DNA of 64,000 nt, taken from NCBI GenBank assembly GCA_963422465.1, contig OY730171.1, forward strand, positions 3,926,202 to 3,990,201, read 5' to 3'. Within the stretch, counting starts at the first letter, position 1, and every line of letters starts with the position of its first letter. Origin of the DNA: Lichina pygmaea (Eukaryota > Ascomycota > Lichinomycetes > Lichinales > Lichinaceae). The notes under the pieces were generated by a model. It did no database searches. It had not been told where the DNA came from and saw nothing but the letters and a program-made list of their open reading frames with translations. Positions 24,173 to 36,876 of the stretch are shown here, one piece after another. The position numbers were made by a program, and so were the translations under genes.

Positions 24173-26057
24173 ACACGACCGTCTTCCTTTCCCCTCCTGT
24201 GTGAGTCATGAAAGACTGGAGTTTTCATCTTAGACTTTCTTACTTTTCAGCGGTGCTGGACAGTCGACTCGACTAGACTAGACTTTCTCCAACGTACTGT
24301 ACCTGCTATATTCTTGCCTCACGGTGCCGCTGCATAAAGTGACAGATGGTCCTCCAGCCTCTTGGACATGGTGTATAGGGGGGGGGGGGGATCGTTGGGG
24401 ATAATGTCAATACACGAGTCCTCACATCTTTGTCCTGTTGGATCTGTCTTGCCCCCCCCCCCCCCCCCCCCCCGCTGGCTTTCTTGGATCGATCTTACCC
24501 CGGCCTTTTGCTCTCTGGATCATGCTTACCCTGAACAAACCCTTGTCCTTTGCTTCTCCCATCAGATGGTCCGTCAGATCAGATTCTTGGACTCTGCCCT
24601 GTCGTTTAGATGCCGCACTCCCCCCCCCTATCGTTTAGATCCCCAGACTGCTTGGCATCATTACATCTCCGGTAGATCATCATCCCATCTGTGACGACTG
24701 GTAGGCCATCTGTGACGACTGGTAGGGCTACTTCCCCCCTCTTTGCCACTTGTACCATCCCACTCCAATCCATCCTCTCTCGCAAGACAATGATTTTTCA
24801 GGTTTTGCCATCGTCAGAGCGTTCTTGTCGACGACAAGGTGCTTTTCTCTCTCTCTCTCTCTCTCTCTCTTGATTGACGGTATCTTTTTGCCCGTGGGGC
24901 AGTGAGTACGAGTATGGGTAATCACGATACACAAGTTCTCGACGGGGTAGCTCCGTGCCAGGACACCGATGAAGCTTCCGTGCCAAGTAATATACTGTAC
25001 TTCGATCTTAGCCCTGCACCAGGACATCGACGAAGCCCTTCTCGCAAACGCACCTCGACGCAACTCTATGGCTCTTGTACTTCGTACGTATGTACCACCA
25101 GGGCCTTGACATTTCTCCGTCCCCCCCCCCCCCCCCCCCCCCCCCCCCGGCCTTGCCCTGCCCCTACGGTAGCCCCTCCACCGGGCCGTACCTTTTTTTT
25201 TTTTTTTTCCTTCCAGCAAAGACTCTCCATCAACAGATGGAACAAGACCTATGGACGATAGAGTGACCTGTACTCAAGCACCTTTTGTTGGGACACGGAC
25301 TTTGGTACTACGGACCCAGCTGAGCCAAAGCTACATGTTCGTACGTGAATGGGACCGATCGAGATGCTGGTTGAAGAAGGGTGAGGCCGATGAGGGGAGG
25401 GAGTCGGTGAGGGACTTGGGAATAGAATTAGAAGTAAAGAGTCTGGGATTGAGAGAATCAAAGAGTCTGGGATTCAGAGTCGCTGTGTTCGATTCACTCT
25501 GACCGTCTTCCCACTCTGAATGGACCAACTGTATACTGAGCCCAGCAGACACAGGAAGCCAGAGGTCTCTCGTTCTCCTTGTGTTTCTTCTCTCCGTTGA
25601 ATCCTGAACGAACAAATACATTTACAAGAATGCTGCGGTGCCTCGTACAAACCGACCTGTAACGATGATGACCAGGGAACCGACAAGGAAGCTTGATGTA
25701 CTCGTGGACGTGAGAACCACTGACGGATGTGGACGCAGAAAGGCAAGGCAAGCAAAACACCGAGAGTAGACGTGGAAACCCCACCGATGTAGACGTGGGA
25801 ACCCACTGATGGAGTAGACACGTCAAGCACCGGCACGGTGATGCGGAAAGAGCAGAGAACCGACCAGACCAGACCCGACGAAACAAAACCAAAAACCAAA
25901 AACCAAAAAACGATATGGTACAAGAGCGTTGCAGCTTGTCAGAGAGCCACCCAGATGAACAGACGGAACCGAACAGAGGAACGGAGGAACGGACGGACCG
26001 ATGGACGGACAAAGGCGCCAAGCAAAAATGCGGGATCAAACTAACCACGAATGCTTT
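23659..26057. other. Convergent intergenic region between ERG3 and the WOPR gene
   Basis: Holds a (GTT)n repeat (24126-24171), C runs (24452-24473 and 25121-25148), a (CT)n repeat (24842-24870), a perfect tandem duplication of about 20 bp near 24688-24728, and a T run at 25193-25208. No gene or RNA was recognised. Both neighbours end into this region, so their 3' UTRs share it. Confidence 0.55.
25121..25148. repeat. C28 homopolymer
   Basis: Longest uninterrupted single-base run I counted in the window. Confidence 0.9.
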
Positions 26058-26725
26058 TTACACGCCGGGAGGATGATGATGCTGGTGATGATGATGATGA
26101 TGCTGATGGCTCCAATGCGGCACCGGCCCCGCGCTCGCGTACTGGCCGTGGCTGGCATTCATGCTTCCCGGAACGGGCCAGTAGTTGCCGCGTTGCTGGT
26201 GCTGGTGCTGGTGCTGGTGGTGCTGGTGCTGGTGCTGGTGCTGTTCTGACCCGGGTGCGTACCCCGACGCGTTCTCCATGCGCTGTCCCTGGTGGTGCTG
26301 GGCTGCCCACCTCGACGCCGCCGTTGCTGCGTCGTGTATCGGATACTGGCTGGGCGCCGTGTCGGCTCGACTCGCCGGGGGGCCGTACGCTCGAGCGTAC
26401 ACGTCCGCGTCGTGCTTGGGGTCGAGGCCGTTGGAGCTCTCGGCGCCGTTCATCGGCCTGGACCGGAGCTGGTCGGCCGGGTACGGCACAGGCTGGCCGT
26501 GAGGAACGCCGCGCGCAGGATGCCCGGCTGCGGCGGCGGCGGCGGCTGCGGCGGCGGCCGTCGCGGCAGCCGCAGCGGTGGCCACCGAGGCCGGGTCGAG
26601 AGGATCGTAGCGCGGCGGGTACTGCTGCTGCTGCGGCGGCTGACCGTAGGCGCCGTACTCCTCCGATTTGATGGCCTGCGGCGGGCCAGCACCGGGTCCG
26701 TAGTAGGATTGGCTCGTCGGCGGTT

Positions 26726-26768
<43 letters not shown>

Positions 26769-27884
26769 ACCCGGAGGCGGCGCGTGCAAGGCGTAGTGCG
26801 ACGGAGCGGACAGGTGGGCCGGCGGGCCGGCGCCGTGGTACTGCATATGGTCGACCGGCGGGTAGGCCATGGCTGGCTGCTGGCCGGGCCCGTGGCCGTG
26901 ATAGCCGTGCGGCGGCATGGCGCCGCGTCGATCGCCATAGTCGTACGTGCCGCGCGACTGGTCGGCGTGGTTGGGGTCGAAGGCGGCCGCCTCCTCTGTC
27001 TCGTCCATGGGAGAGCGGAAGTTCTGGCGCTGGGTGAGCTCGAGGCGGGGCTTGATCCACTTGAGCGAGTCGTTGCGCGACGGCGTCTCGAGCACGTTGT
27101 TGACGACGTCCTCGACCTTGTAGTACGACACCAGGTGATGGTGGACGCCGTTGACGTTGACGCTCATCGTCTTCTTGACGAGACCGCCGTCGCGGAAGCC
27201 GTACGAGTCCACGAGGGAGCCGATCAGGGCGCGCTCGACCTCGCGGTCGTGCGCGGTCGGGGTCGCCGTGCTGCTCGGGCCGGCGGGCGTCGCGCCGGCG
27301 TGGGGCGTGGCCGTCGCCGCGGCTACGGTCATGTCGCTGTCGGACCCGGCCGCCGCCGCCGCCGCCGCCGTGGTCGCCGTCGTGGTCGTGGTCGTCGACG
27401 TCGACGGTGCACCGGGAGTCGGTGTCGGCGTCGGGGTCGACCTCGGCGTCGTCGCCGCTCCCGGCGCGGCCGAGATCGACGTCGTCGGCGAGCCGGGCGA
27501 GAGGGCGCTCGAGCCCTGGCCGGCGTCGGCCGGGCGGGGATACGGCTCGCCTGGCTTGGCAGCGCGCTTCGCACGCTTCGTCGCGCGCTTCTTCTCGCCG
27601 GGCGGGAAAGGCTTCAGCAGCTCACGATAGACGAGGAAGTTGCCCAGGATCCTGCTCGGGCTCCAGGGGACGCCGTCGGTCCAGCGCTTGATTCCGGACG
27701 CGTTCTCCTCGTAGATGAAGACGCAGCCGCTCCGGATGAGCTGAGCGCGCTCGCGGTCGTGTGGCCGCCGCGGCACATGGTGACGGTGTCCCGACAGACA
27801 CGCCTCGAAGAGGATCAGGGCGTCGCGAGTCGTCGCCACATGGCCAACGTACGTTGGCTGGAGCGAGGCCAGCCCGGTGGTCAT
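26058..27884 (-). CDS. RYP1: WOPR (Gti1/Pac2) regulator of the Ryp1/Sge1/Wor1 type
   Basis: Nuclear DNA-binding master regulator of morphology and secreted-protein programmes in relatives. It is a single exon of 608 residues from the ATG at 27884. The first WOPR half is at about residues 8-92, with PTYVGHVATTRDALILFEAC, HVPRRPHDRER and GIKRWTDGVPWSPSRILGNF. The second half is at about 212-285, with GSLVDSYGFRDGGLVKKT and NGVHHHLVSYY. A Thr/Pro/Ala-rich linker separates them. The C-terminal part is low complexity: a polyPro run from (GGC)n at 26724-26765, polyAla, and a Gln/His-rich tail. The frame is open upstream to 28031 but without an ATG, so I chose the ATG just before the domain; an upstream exon is possible. 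A 585-codon plus-strand frame over this gene is a GC-driven shadow. Confidence 0.93.
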
Positions 27885-30800
27885 TGTCGGCACGGCAGAT
27901 TTGGCCGGTGCTGCTGTAGATGTAGATGTGGTCGTAGATGTCGATGTCGATGTCGATGTTATTATCGCTGCTGCTGCTGCTGCTGCTGCTGCTGGGCCGC
28001 TGCCGCCGTCGCCGCCGTCGCCGCCACTCAACAGAGGACGAAGCCCTAGGGACCAGACGCGAACGCGCTCTCCGACAGATCCTCCCTAGGCCTCGAGTTA
28101 CCCCAAATGTAAAAGCGGAATTGACCTGTCCCGCCGCATCTCATGTCTTTGCGTGCGGCGGTGATACTTTTCGAGATGGGTGAGGCAGCCCTGCGAGAGG
28201 GGCGATGGCCTGACCTGTCGTGCCAGTCAAGCGCCGTCCTAGGTTTCCCTCACGGCAGCAGCCGACAGGAGCCGGAGAAGTAACGATGCGTCGGTGTGTG
28301 GGTTTGGCTGTGCGTGGTTGGTGTGGATGGGCCCGAAGGTTGAAAAGTCCAGATGGGAACGACGCCGACTTGGGCTGTCCCTGGTCCCTGTGGGATGACG
28401 ACTGGATACGGCAGAAAAAAAGGCCAATGTGGGCTGGCAACTTTATAGTGGTAGACAAGCTTGAAAAATGCGCAGTCGCTTTCGTGCCGAAAGCGTCCTG
28501 GATATGTGACGAGCTAAGACTCATGAGCGCTCGAGAGCGAGAAGAAGCACTGGCGTCAGGACGATCGTCAGATTAAAAGAGCCTAGCTTGTACCCCTTCT
28601 CCCCCCCCTCCTCCGTGCTTCGGGCCTTCCCCCCCCCCCTCTCCCTCTCCCTCTCTGCCCCGTCCCCCGTCCCCCTTCCTCCTCTCTCCTTCTCCTCTCC
28701 TCTCCTCCTCCTCTCCCCGCCCCTCTCTCTTCCCAATCTCTCCTTTCCCCCTACCAACCCTCCCCAAGGAGAGAGGAGGAGAGGGCAACAAGGCGCGTGC
28801 AAAGTACTGCGCTGTCCTTACCTACTACGTCGTGTGTGTCTGGCCGCTGCCAACGAGCAGTCATGGACGCTGGCCCCGTCGCTTCCTCTACCTGCCGGGC
28901 TCATCAGGCCGACCTCGCGCGGCCGAGCTTTCCCATCGAAGCTATTGTCAGTACGAGAGACACACGCGAGGGCTACGGTACCCGAGGCGGTCAAGGCAAC
29001 GTCGGTCGACCCAGACCGGGGAGAGGAGGGGGGGGGGGGCGCAAAGGGCGATAAGGTCGGTCTTCCGCCGGCCCAGCTGGGGCGGCCGGCCCAAGAATTT
29101 GTTTTCAGCCATCCGTATGTACTCCGTACGGTATTTGGCCTTTGAATTACACGTGGACGCCGGCTCCTAACGACCATTAGGGGTGATCGACAGGTGGCTC
29201 GTCGCGGCATCGTCCAGAGATTCGTGCTGCCAATCTCTTGTGATGACTCGTCTTTCCCCCTGCGCTTTGTTGAGCGCCGGCACTGGCCCAGCGAGCGGCA
29301 GCTGCCGGTGACGCGGTGGCCTCTGCCGGTTCGAATCGTCGATGACTCGGCCTTCCTCCGCTCCTCCTCGCTCGTGGCCGGCCGGTACGAGGAAAAGAGA
29401 AGTGCGCGGCTCTTGCGCGGTCATGGTCCGAGGGGAGTACTTACGTACCTCGTACAACGCTCAGAAACGTTGGTACGACATCCACAGGGCCCGTGCCCGG
29501 AAATCATGTCGTGGCATGCGAGAGGAGGGGGAATCTGCGCTGAGGGTGGGTTGATGCCGCTCCGAGGCGCCGATCACTCTCGGCAGCAGTTCTTCGTTGG
29601 AACGGCGGCTACTCCGGGGCTACTCCGTGTCTCTCTCTGCGGTCGACGACGAGATGGGTATGCAGGCCGTACCCGCCCTCGGGGAATACTTTGGGTAGAC
29701 GGCGCACCTCGAGAAAAACAACTTTCGGGACGGTCGAACGTCTTTTGCGACTTTTGTTCGGCCGGCCGGCGCATGTCAACTGCGGCTGCCTGCATCGCAA
29801 CAGACCGGCCGAATGTTCCTGTGTGCGCTTGTGGACAGTCGGTGCAACTTCATCCCTGTCGGGCTGCCGGTTGGTGCGGCTCAGCTAGGAGCAGGTCTGA
29901 GGGTCGCCATGTCGCAGGAGGTCGAGGCGCTCCCAGGCCGGCCATCGTCGGGCGACATGGGCGCATCTGGTCGTGAGCAAGGCTGCCGACACGGAAGGAT
30001 TCGACATGGCTGCCGGAGGAGCTCTGGCACTGGACAAGTACGTAACGTACAGTACGAATGCACCGTGCTGAAAACAAGCAAAGATCCTACGCCAATCAAA
30101 GGACGGATATTTACGTACTCTCCCGCCAGTCTCGCGGCATGACCCGTGCCGTCGTCGTTCGCCCACCCCATCATCGCCATCACCGCCTCCTAACGTCGGA
30201 CTGCGAGGTGGCCGAGAGCTGCGGTATGATAGGGTCGGCCGCCTCGAGCACCAGACCCCCGCGGCAGCCGCGCCAGGCAGGAGAAGTCCTTGGTGCGACA
30301 CGGCCGGCTTTCGGCGGAAGCGTGATGGTCCGGGCAGCAGTACGCCAGAGCCGACGACGGTCATCGAAGCTTTTGCCGTCGTTGATGATGACATGTCGAA
30401 TACGAAAGGCAATCGGGCAGCAAATTAGACAGCCGGACCCGGCAAGCTCCGAGGCCTTTCCTGTTCCTGGGCGGGCTTGTGTCACCGAAGCTCTATCGAC
30501 GATTCTTTTCGAACTGACTTCCCTCTTCCCACAGCCTTTTTTTTTTCTGCCAACTCAGCCGTTCCGGCCGAGCAAAGAGGGAGGGGAGGGGAGGGGAGGG
30601 GAGGGGAGGGGGGGGGGAGGCAACAGCACGTGGCATCGAGGGCTCAGAGAAGCTCTTACCGGGACGTGCCTGTCGGATATTGTACATACGTACTAGCTAG
30701 GTGCATGAACGTGGACGACGATGAAACCTTCGCCAAGACGCCGTCAAGGCGATTGAGAGAAAAGACTAAAGATAAAACACCAAGATAAAAATAAAGGTGT

Positions 30801-31011
30801 CAGACGAGGATGGGGAGTTGGCCTGTTGCCGGTCGAAAAGCAACTCGAGCCAGGTCGACGGGGAAAGCCAAGGTCGGATGCGTACGTTCGTGCTCGAAAC
30901 AGACGCGTGATGGATGCCAGGATGTCGGGCTGACAGGGTCGATCCGTACGGTACTGTGGGCCGGTGGTGATCTGCAGCTACTGTAGGCGTGCTGCAGTAG
31001 GTAATGTCATG
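27885..31011. other. Gene-free upstream region of the WOPR gene, part 1
   Basis: Includes (CTG)n at 27968-27993, long CT-rich tracts (28600-28760) that resemble a leader or promoter pyrimidine stretch, and a (GGGGA)n tract at 30580-30620. Open frames lack domains. A tRNA-like B-box at about 29325 does not fold into a tRNA. Confidence 0.55.
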
Positions 31012-31356
31012 ACGTCTCGTTTGGCCAAACGACGCAGGGACCAGACAAGGCTGATCGTTTCCCTGGTGATCTTGTTGGCGACGGACACGGTGAGACGAGT
31101 CATGAGATGTCAGATCAGCATGGCTCGTACAGGGGGGGGAGCAGGAATACGCTGGTCTTCTTCCGGGTGATCTTGTTGGCGACGGACACGATGAGAGATG
31201 CGACACGACATGTCCGAGCAGCATCGCAGCCAACGCCACAACGTCTCCTCCGCCCAAACGATGCAGGGGGATGAGAGAGCGCTGATATTCATCCGCCCGA
31301 TCTTGTCGACGACGGACGTGATGAGAGACACGTCACGACATGTCAGATCAGAACGG
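31012..31356. repeat. Three imperfect tandem repeats of about 105-115 bp
   Basis: Units are anchored by GATCTTGTTGGCGACGGACA at about 31068 and 31170 and a variant at 31299. Each is followed by TGAGA and a CATGTC(A/C)GATCAG-like block. Unit 3 repeats the CGTCTC...CAAACGA(C/T)GCAGGG start of unit 1. No coding frame is conserved. Confidence 0.75.
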
Positions 31357-33178
31357 GCCCCACGATGAAACCTGCACGACAAAAGCCAGACCACAGTCCC
31401 CAAACAAGGAAACCCAAAACAATCAACGCTTCGTCAACGCACAGACCTCGAATCCTGTCCGATCCGGCAATGTACAAGAGTTGCGACGGTCGTACGACCA
31501 GCCACGAACAATCAGCCGTCGTGGACAGCAGCCGTCGTGAAGATGAGCCGTCATGAGGGATCGTATTCTTGTCGTACCAAGATCACGACGCTACCCAACC
31601 CAAAAAAGTAAAGAAGATAAGAAAGATCAGGGGAAGCACTGCATTCCAACCCGAGATGTCATACCGGTAGAGCTACTCGATCGGAGAGATGCCAAGTGTT
31701 GATGTCTGCGGTGGGAGAGCAAGAGCAGCACCTCCTCGCCCCTGATACAAGTCTCAGCTGACTCACGACGGAACTACTTTCATCCTGTACAGAACGAAAG
31801 ACGCAGCCGGTGTATCCATCAGAAACGACCGCAACAACAGATCCCTGGAAATGAAATCGGCTTCTGGTTGATATCAAGCAGCTACTCGGACAATCACCCA
31901 CTTGGGTCCCTCTCCCTCACGCAACAGGAACCGCGTTCCCCTCTGCTCATTCAAACTTTCCTGCATTCCAGAGAAGACTTGTCCAAACAGTATCTCTTTT
32001 CTTCGTGTTCGTAGGAGATGGAAAACTGAAGACGGCGACTCCGCGGGGAGGTTTTTCTTATTTTCTTTTTTCTTAAAAAAGAAAGACAGGTGCTTCTGCT
32101 CCCACCAGTGTACCGGTACTATAGCTTTTCATCAGTTGGTTTGTTTTTTCTTGGTTATGATAGGCACCAAGCACGACAAGCAAGAGCCGTTGTCTTGTTC
32201 TTTTTGGCTTTCTGACGGAAGCAAGTATGTACGTATATACTGTACGTATATACTGTACGTACGTACGGAACGTACGAGTACCGTCGGCGATATATATCCG
32301 AGTGAGTGCTACCAAAGAATCACACTGTCCGATGGCGGTGTGGGTGGGAGGACTGGTGGCATTGTTGTTTGACTGTACGGAGGCAGGTGGGCAGAGTGGT
32401 GCAGTGCCAGTGGGGACGGGCAGTACTGATGTGGTAGGACGTCGGAGGACATGAGCTGTCCTCGAGCATTGTTATCGAGCGTCAGGTAGTACGTACGTAG
32501 GGGGTACATACTGTACGTACGTATCTGTGCAGTGGTGTTATAATAGCCGGACAATTACTGCCACGCCCCCAGCTCCGGTGCCCTCTTACTTCGGTGCCCG
32601 CCTCGCTTAGGTTGGTACATTCTCTTTGCAGAGCCGTGACATATAAAGCGAGGTATTTCTCCCCAGCCGAGCAAGCCATGTGTGTCGGAAGTCTTGACAG
32701 AGCCACGTGACAAGTGTTTTTCCAGTCGTAGATCTGTTACGTAGAAGCTATATGAGACTCAGATCTCTGCCGGATGTCACTTTTCCGCGGGGATGGATGC
32801 TGTGGTACGTAGCTGTGTGACCGGTCTTGGTTGGGGGGGGGGGGGGCTGATGCCCCAGAGGGCACCAAGAAAATTGCATACTGCAGAGGGGGGGGTACGG
32901 CAGTAATTGTCCGTTGTCCGGATGATAGCTCGATCGTCCACGCTTTTCTGCAGCCGTACCCTCCTACATACGTACATCTGTACAAACTCAATCGCGAAGA
33001 TCACTTTACGCAAGTACGGCTGTACGAGTACTCCGTACGGCGTGCTGTACGGAGTACTCGGAGGGCAGATGATCCGTCAGCGGACACTGGTACCCCCCCC
33101 CCCCCCCCCCTTCTCTCCCCCCAGGGACGCTCAACACCCCAGAAATGACCACCCCCACCTATCACGAGTGCAGTGGCA
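31357..33178. other. Gene-free upstream region of the WOPR gene, part 2
   Basis: GTAC-rich tracts at about 32225-32290, 32488-32525 and 33000-33060 (the last forms long palindromes such as ACTCCGTACGG...CCGTACGGAGT-like arms), and a C run at 33092-33110. No gene recognised. Confidence 0.5.
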
Positions 33179-33377
33179 CGACGCAGGTCTACGTACGCCC
33201 TCGATATAAAATCTACCTCGGGTAGCTTCAAAGAGTTGCTGATTACATCATGACTTGTTGCTGTCGCTCTTGGTCCTTGAGTCTGTCGCAATGACCTACG
33301 AAGATAGCATCTGATAGCCTGTTCGTTACCGTACCGTACGTACGTATAGGTACTACTGGCGTGAGCAGACTCGTGCT
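33179..33377. mobile_element. MITE-like element B, copy 2
   Basis: Aligns with copy 1 (21143-21302) along its length, including the block AAAATCTACCTCGGGTAG and the TTGCTGTCGCTC region. The terminal repeats are degraded. About 35-40 bp of GTAC-rich sequence (about 33320-33355) is present here but absent from copy 1. Confidence 0.65.
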
Positions 33378-33549
33378 GTGACACCCGTACCATACCCTTG
33401 CAAGATCATCAACAGAGCCATCCGCAGGGAAGGCCACAAACGATCCGGCTCCCGCCCCAACGTAGAATCATGTCCCATCAGACTTCATCGGCAAGAACCT
33501 GCTCAATCCCATCCTAGGAAAAATGTGCGCAGAAAGTTGGTCATCGATT

Positions 33550-33832
33550 GCTGTTCTCTGTACTTCGTACTCCGTAGTGTCCTCTGTACTGTCCTCTGTA
33601 CTGTCCTCTGTACCGGTACCGTACAAAGTAAAATATCAAAGGTGATGCCGACCAAGGAAGAGGAAAGAAATAAGAGTCTCGGCCAAAAGAACGCTTGTTG
33701 GATTTCTTGGGTAGGGTAACTCTATACTCTGTACCTCTGTACTCTGTTCTCTGTTCTCTGTCCTCTGTACTCCGTGCTCTATACCGTACTGTGTACGGTG
33801 CTCGGTACCTTGTTCTCTGTACTTCTGCACCA
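33550..33832. repeat. CTCTGTAC minisatellite, two blocks
   Basis: Block 1 (33550-33620) has three units of TGTCCTCTGTAC. Block 2 (33716-33832) has about ten variants of CTCTGTACT and TTCTCTGT. Confidence 0.85.
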
Positions 33833-34130
33833 GTACATACTGTAGGCGGCACCCCTACCTCTACACAAGACAACGACCTGAACATCAAAGAAAAGCTGAC
33901 GATCACAGCCTCTCAGGACTCTCGTACAGGGCGTGCCAGGGTGCCGTTATGGGCCTCGAGCCCATCCGACTGACTAAGCAGCATGTCTCTTAGAGTACCT
34001 AGGTACTTCCGTACAGTATTTCACGACGGCTCTTTCCCTTCTTGTCCTCTACCCGAGAATCCTGCGCTATACTCCGTACAGTAGCCCATACTCCACAACT
34101 TTTGATATTGTCGACCCAACCACGTCTAAG

Positions 34131-34330
34131 NNNNNNNNNNNNNNNNNNNNNNNNNNNNNNNNNNNNNNNNNNNNNNNNNNNNNNNNNNNNNNNNNNNNNN
34201 NNNNNNNNNNNNNNNNNNNNNNNNNNNNNNNNNNNNNNNNNNNNNNNNNNNNNNNNNNNNNNNNNNNNNNNNNNNNNNNNNNNNNNNNNNNNNNNNNNNN
34301 NNNNNNNNNNNNNNNNNNNNNNNNNNNNNN
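34131..34330. other. Assembly gap (200 N)
   Basis: Exactly 200 undetermined bases, probably a placeholder length. Confidence 1.
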
Positions 34331-36876
34331 AAAGATAGTGATATTGTTGATGTTGAGGAGAGGTGCTCAAGATTCTTGTTGAGCTAGTCATTATTGTTGA
34401 GATAGGAGGCACGGCTACCGGCACGGTAGCCCTCCGGTCCTCAGTACGCATGGTACTTTATACACAGGGTTTTTACAAAAACGTCAGCAACAGCGTCGAA
34501 TTAAAATTTCCGACGAGAAGAGATACAGTGTCTCGTGAATACCGTTTGATCTCCGGTAAACTCATGTTTACACGCTCGACTACGCACTGACTGCACCCTA
34601 TAGAGATACTCCAGCTGCGGATCATTCTGGCCACCGTGGTCGACCTGCCATGATAGAATAATACAAAGCGATGATCCTTTGAAGCAGGCTCCTAGTCGAG
34701 GACGTTCCCGGTCTGATATACGTCCTTTTTGGTGGTCTCAGTAGAAGGATTTGGTTTGTGATGCCCTCGATTCCATCGACTGTACGGTACGTTACTCGTA
34801 CGTACTAGGTAGCGGCATCGGCAAAACATATCGCCGAACTTCGGCCCTTCCATTCCACACGTGCCGGAGGAAGAAGCTTTGCTGGGTCGTCTGCTAGACG
34901 CGCGCTTCTTGTTTTTTAGACCTGGGGAGTGGCTGGCCGACTGGCTGATGGATCGAAGGACGGGTGATGACGTTCTTATCGTACATACGCACGTACTGGA
35001 CGCCTCCCAACAGGACATTGCATTGGGACCGTCTCTCCTCACCGCGAGACCCGTTCTCGGGCGTGCGGTAGAGGGTCGGCCAGAACTGCGAGATTACGTC
35101 GGCGCGCGTGAAACTGCTGCAGGTAGGATGGCCATGCGACCGAGTCGACCACCCCTCTCTCCCTCTCTCTCCCGCCGCCGCCTTCGACAGGCCTGTTGCC
35201 ATCCCGAAAAAGCCCGATCTCCGACCGCCAAGCAGGACCAGGATGCACCTTCGCGATGGCGTTGGAGAGTCGGCGGCTGAATAATCGGGAAGAAAGGCCG
35301 CGGCACGCGGAGAGATAGCTGACCTTAGGCAAAGCCACGCAGAACCAGCCAAGAAGCGACAAAGATAGGGTCGTCGACTGGTCCTTTGCCGAGAGAGAGA
35401 GAGAGAGAGAGAGAGGGGAATGTGGGGCGCTGTGCGGTGGGTCCGCCGGGGAAGACCCTAACCCTCATTCAGATCGGCGATGCTCGCTCTGGCTTCGAAC
35501 CCTGCTGGGGCCGCATGCTGGGCGGCGCATGATGAGGTCCACCGATGCATCGGCGAACCTCCAACCTTGGAGAGATAGAGGGGGGGGGGGGGGGGGGGGG
35601 GGCAATCTTTTGCTGTGGTGGAGCTACAGGCGCACTGGCGGTGTTGCATGACGATCCATCGGACCGTGCTTTCGGGTGACACCTGCGGTGTGACGAAGGC
35701 CGACGACACGGACGCGAGGGAGTGCTGCTTTGCCGCTCGAACCTTGTCGCCCTGACCCTCTCGTGCCGTCTCCTCCCCCAACAGCCCGGCGAGGGAGCGC
35801 GGCCGAGATGGTCCAGAGCAGCGGCTCCCTTCCCGTGCCCGTCCGTGTCCGTCGTCGGTTTCGATGCCGTCCGTCGTCCAAAGTATGTTTTGAAGCATCC
35901 TGCTCGGCGGGAGAGAAGGCTTGGCCGAACTTGGCCCAGCTCTCGGCGAGAGAGACGAAGGTGGACCAGCACTCCTGCCCGACCGTGGAGGGAGTTCCTG
36001 CATGGGGACGCGATTGACCTCCCGCGACACACGGCCACGGCGGCGACGGACCACCACCCTCCCTTGCCCGACCTGTGCGAGCGGCGCAGCACCACGTGTT
36101 CACTCGGATCCAGAAACGGACCGGCGTCGAAGCTAAAGCCGTTGGCGCGGCCGCCTATGTGCGCTTATGCGGACCTATCATCGGACGGGCGGAGCAGATG
36201 TGAAGCCCTGCCCGAATTGGTTGACCGACTGAGCGCGAGATCGTCGGCCAGGTCGTGCAGCCTTTTCGCGACGAGTGCAAGGCGAGATGACGCTGGCATC
36301 GGCGCGAATGCGCTTCCGATACCGGACCCGTCGGCGTCCTGGACCCGGAGCGCCGTTACGAGTGCAGCGCATCCCGATCCATCTCGCCTCCCATCCGAGC
36401 GGCCAGCGTCCAAGCGACGCCCAAGCGCGGCCGTCCGGTAATAAGGTAGAAGCAGCCGGGCGCGCCCTCCGTCTCTCTGCGAATGCGAGTCAGCCTTGGG
36501 CGTATCCGTGCGCCTTGCTGCCGCTGGCGCATGCTCGTAGGACGGACCAGAACGAGTCGGTGAATGATACCAGGGGATCCCTGGAAGGGACGAGTCTTTG
36601 CCGGCATGGCCTCTGGGAAGGAGTGGAGGCAAGCGATGGGAAGGAAGGTCGGTATCGGGAGGCCAGCGTCGGCTCCAAGGCGCCAGAGTGCCACGTCAAC
36701 GCTCGCGTGATCTGAGCCGACGGAGGCAATGGCCGTGGTGGCACCGCATGTCGAGCCAAGACGAAGTTCTCGTCAAAGGCAACGCATCGAGAGGGGGTGT
36801 CGGAGAAGTCGCAAGCGAAGGGACTGAGCGGGACCCGAAGCGCATTTCGGCACGGCTGTCGCGGCTGCCACCGCCG
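34331..36876. other. Gene-poor region before TDP1
   Basis: A (GA)n repeat at 35390-35415 and a G23 run at 35580-35602. Between about 35470 and 36640 the minus strand has GC-rich, coding-like pieces (for example ECWSTFVSLAESWAKFGQAF near 35960 and SRLALVAKRLHDLADDLALS near 36230), but I could not splice them into a recognisable protein. Confidence 0.4.

Noticed and set aside
26292-28049. 585-codon open frame on the plus strand
   Set aside because: It is complementary to the WOPR gene; composition is Arg/Gly/Val-rich with no domain, while the minus strand has full WOPR motifs.
29280-29345. tRNA-like A box (TGGCCCAGCGAGCGG) and B box (GGTTCGAATCG)
   Set aside because: The T-arm and acceptor stem do not pair, so no cloverleaf forms.
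35458-36632. Possible gene on the minus strand
   Set aside because: Some pieces look coding, but no set of introns gave a recognisable or continuous protein.
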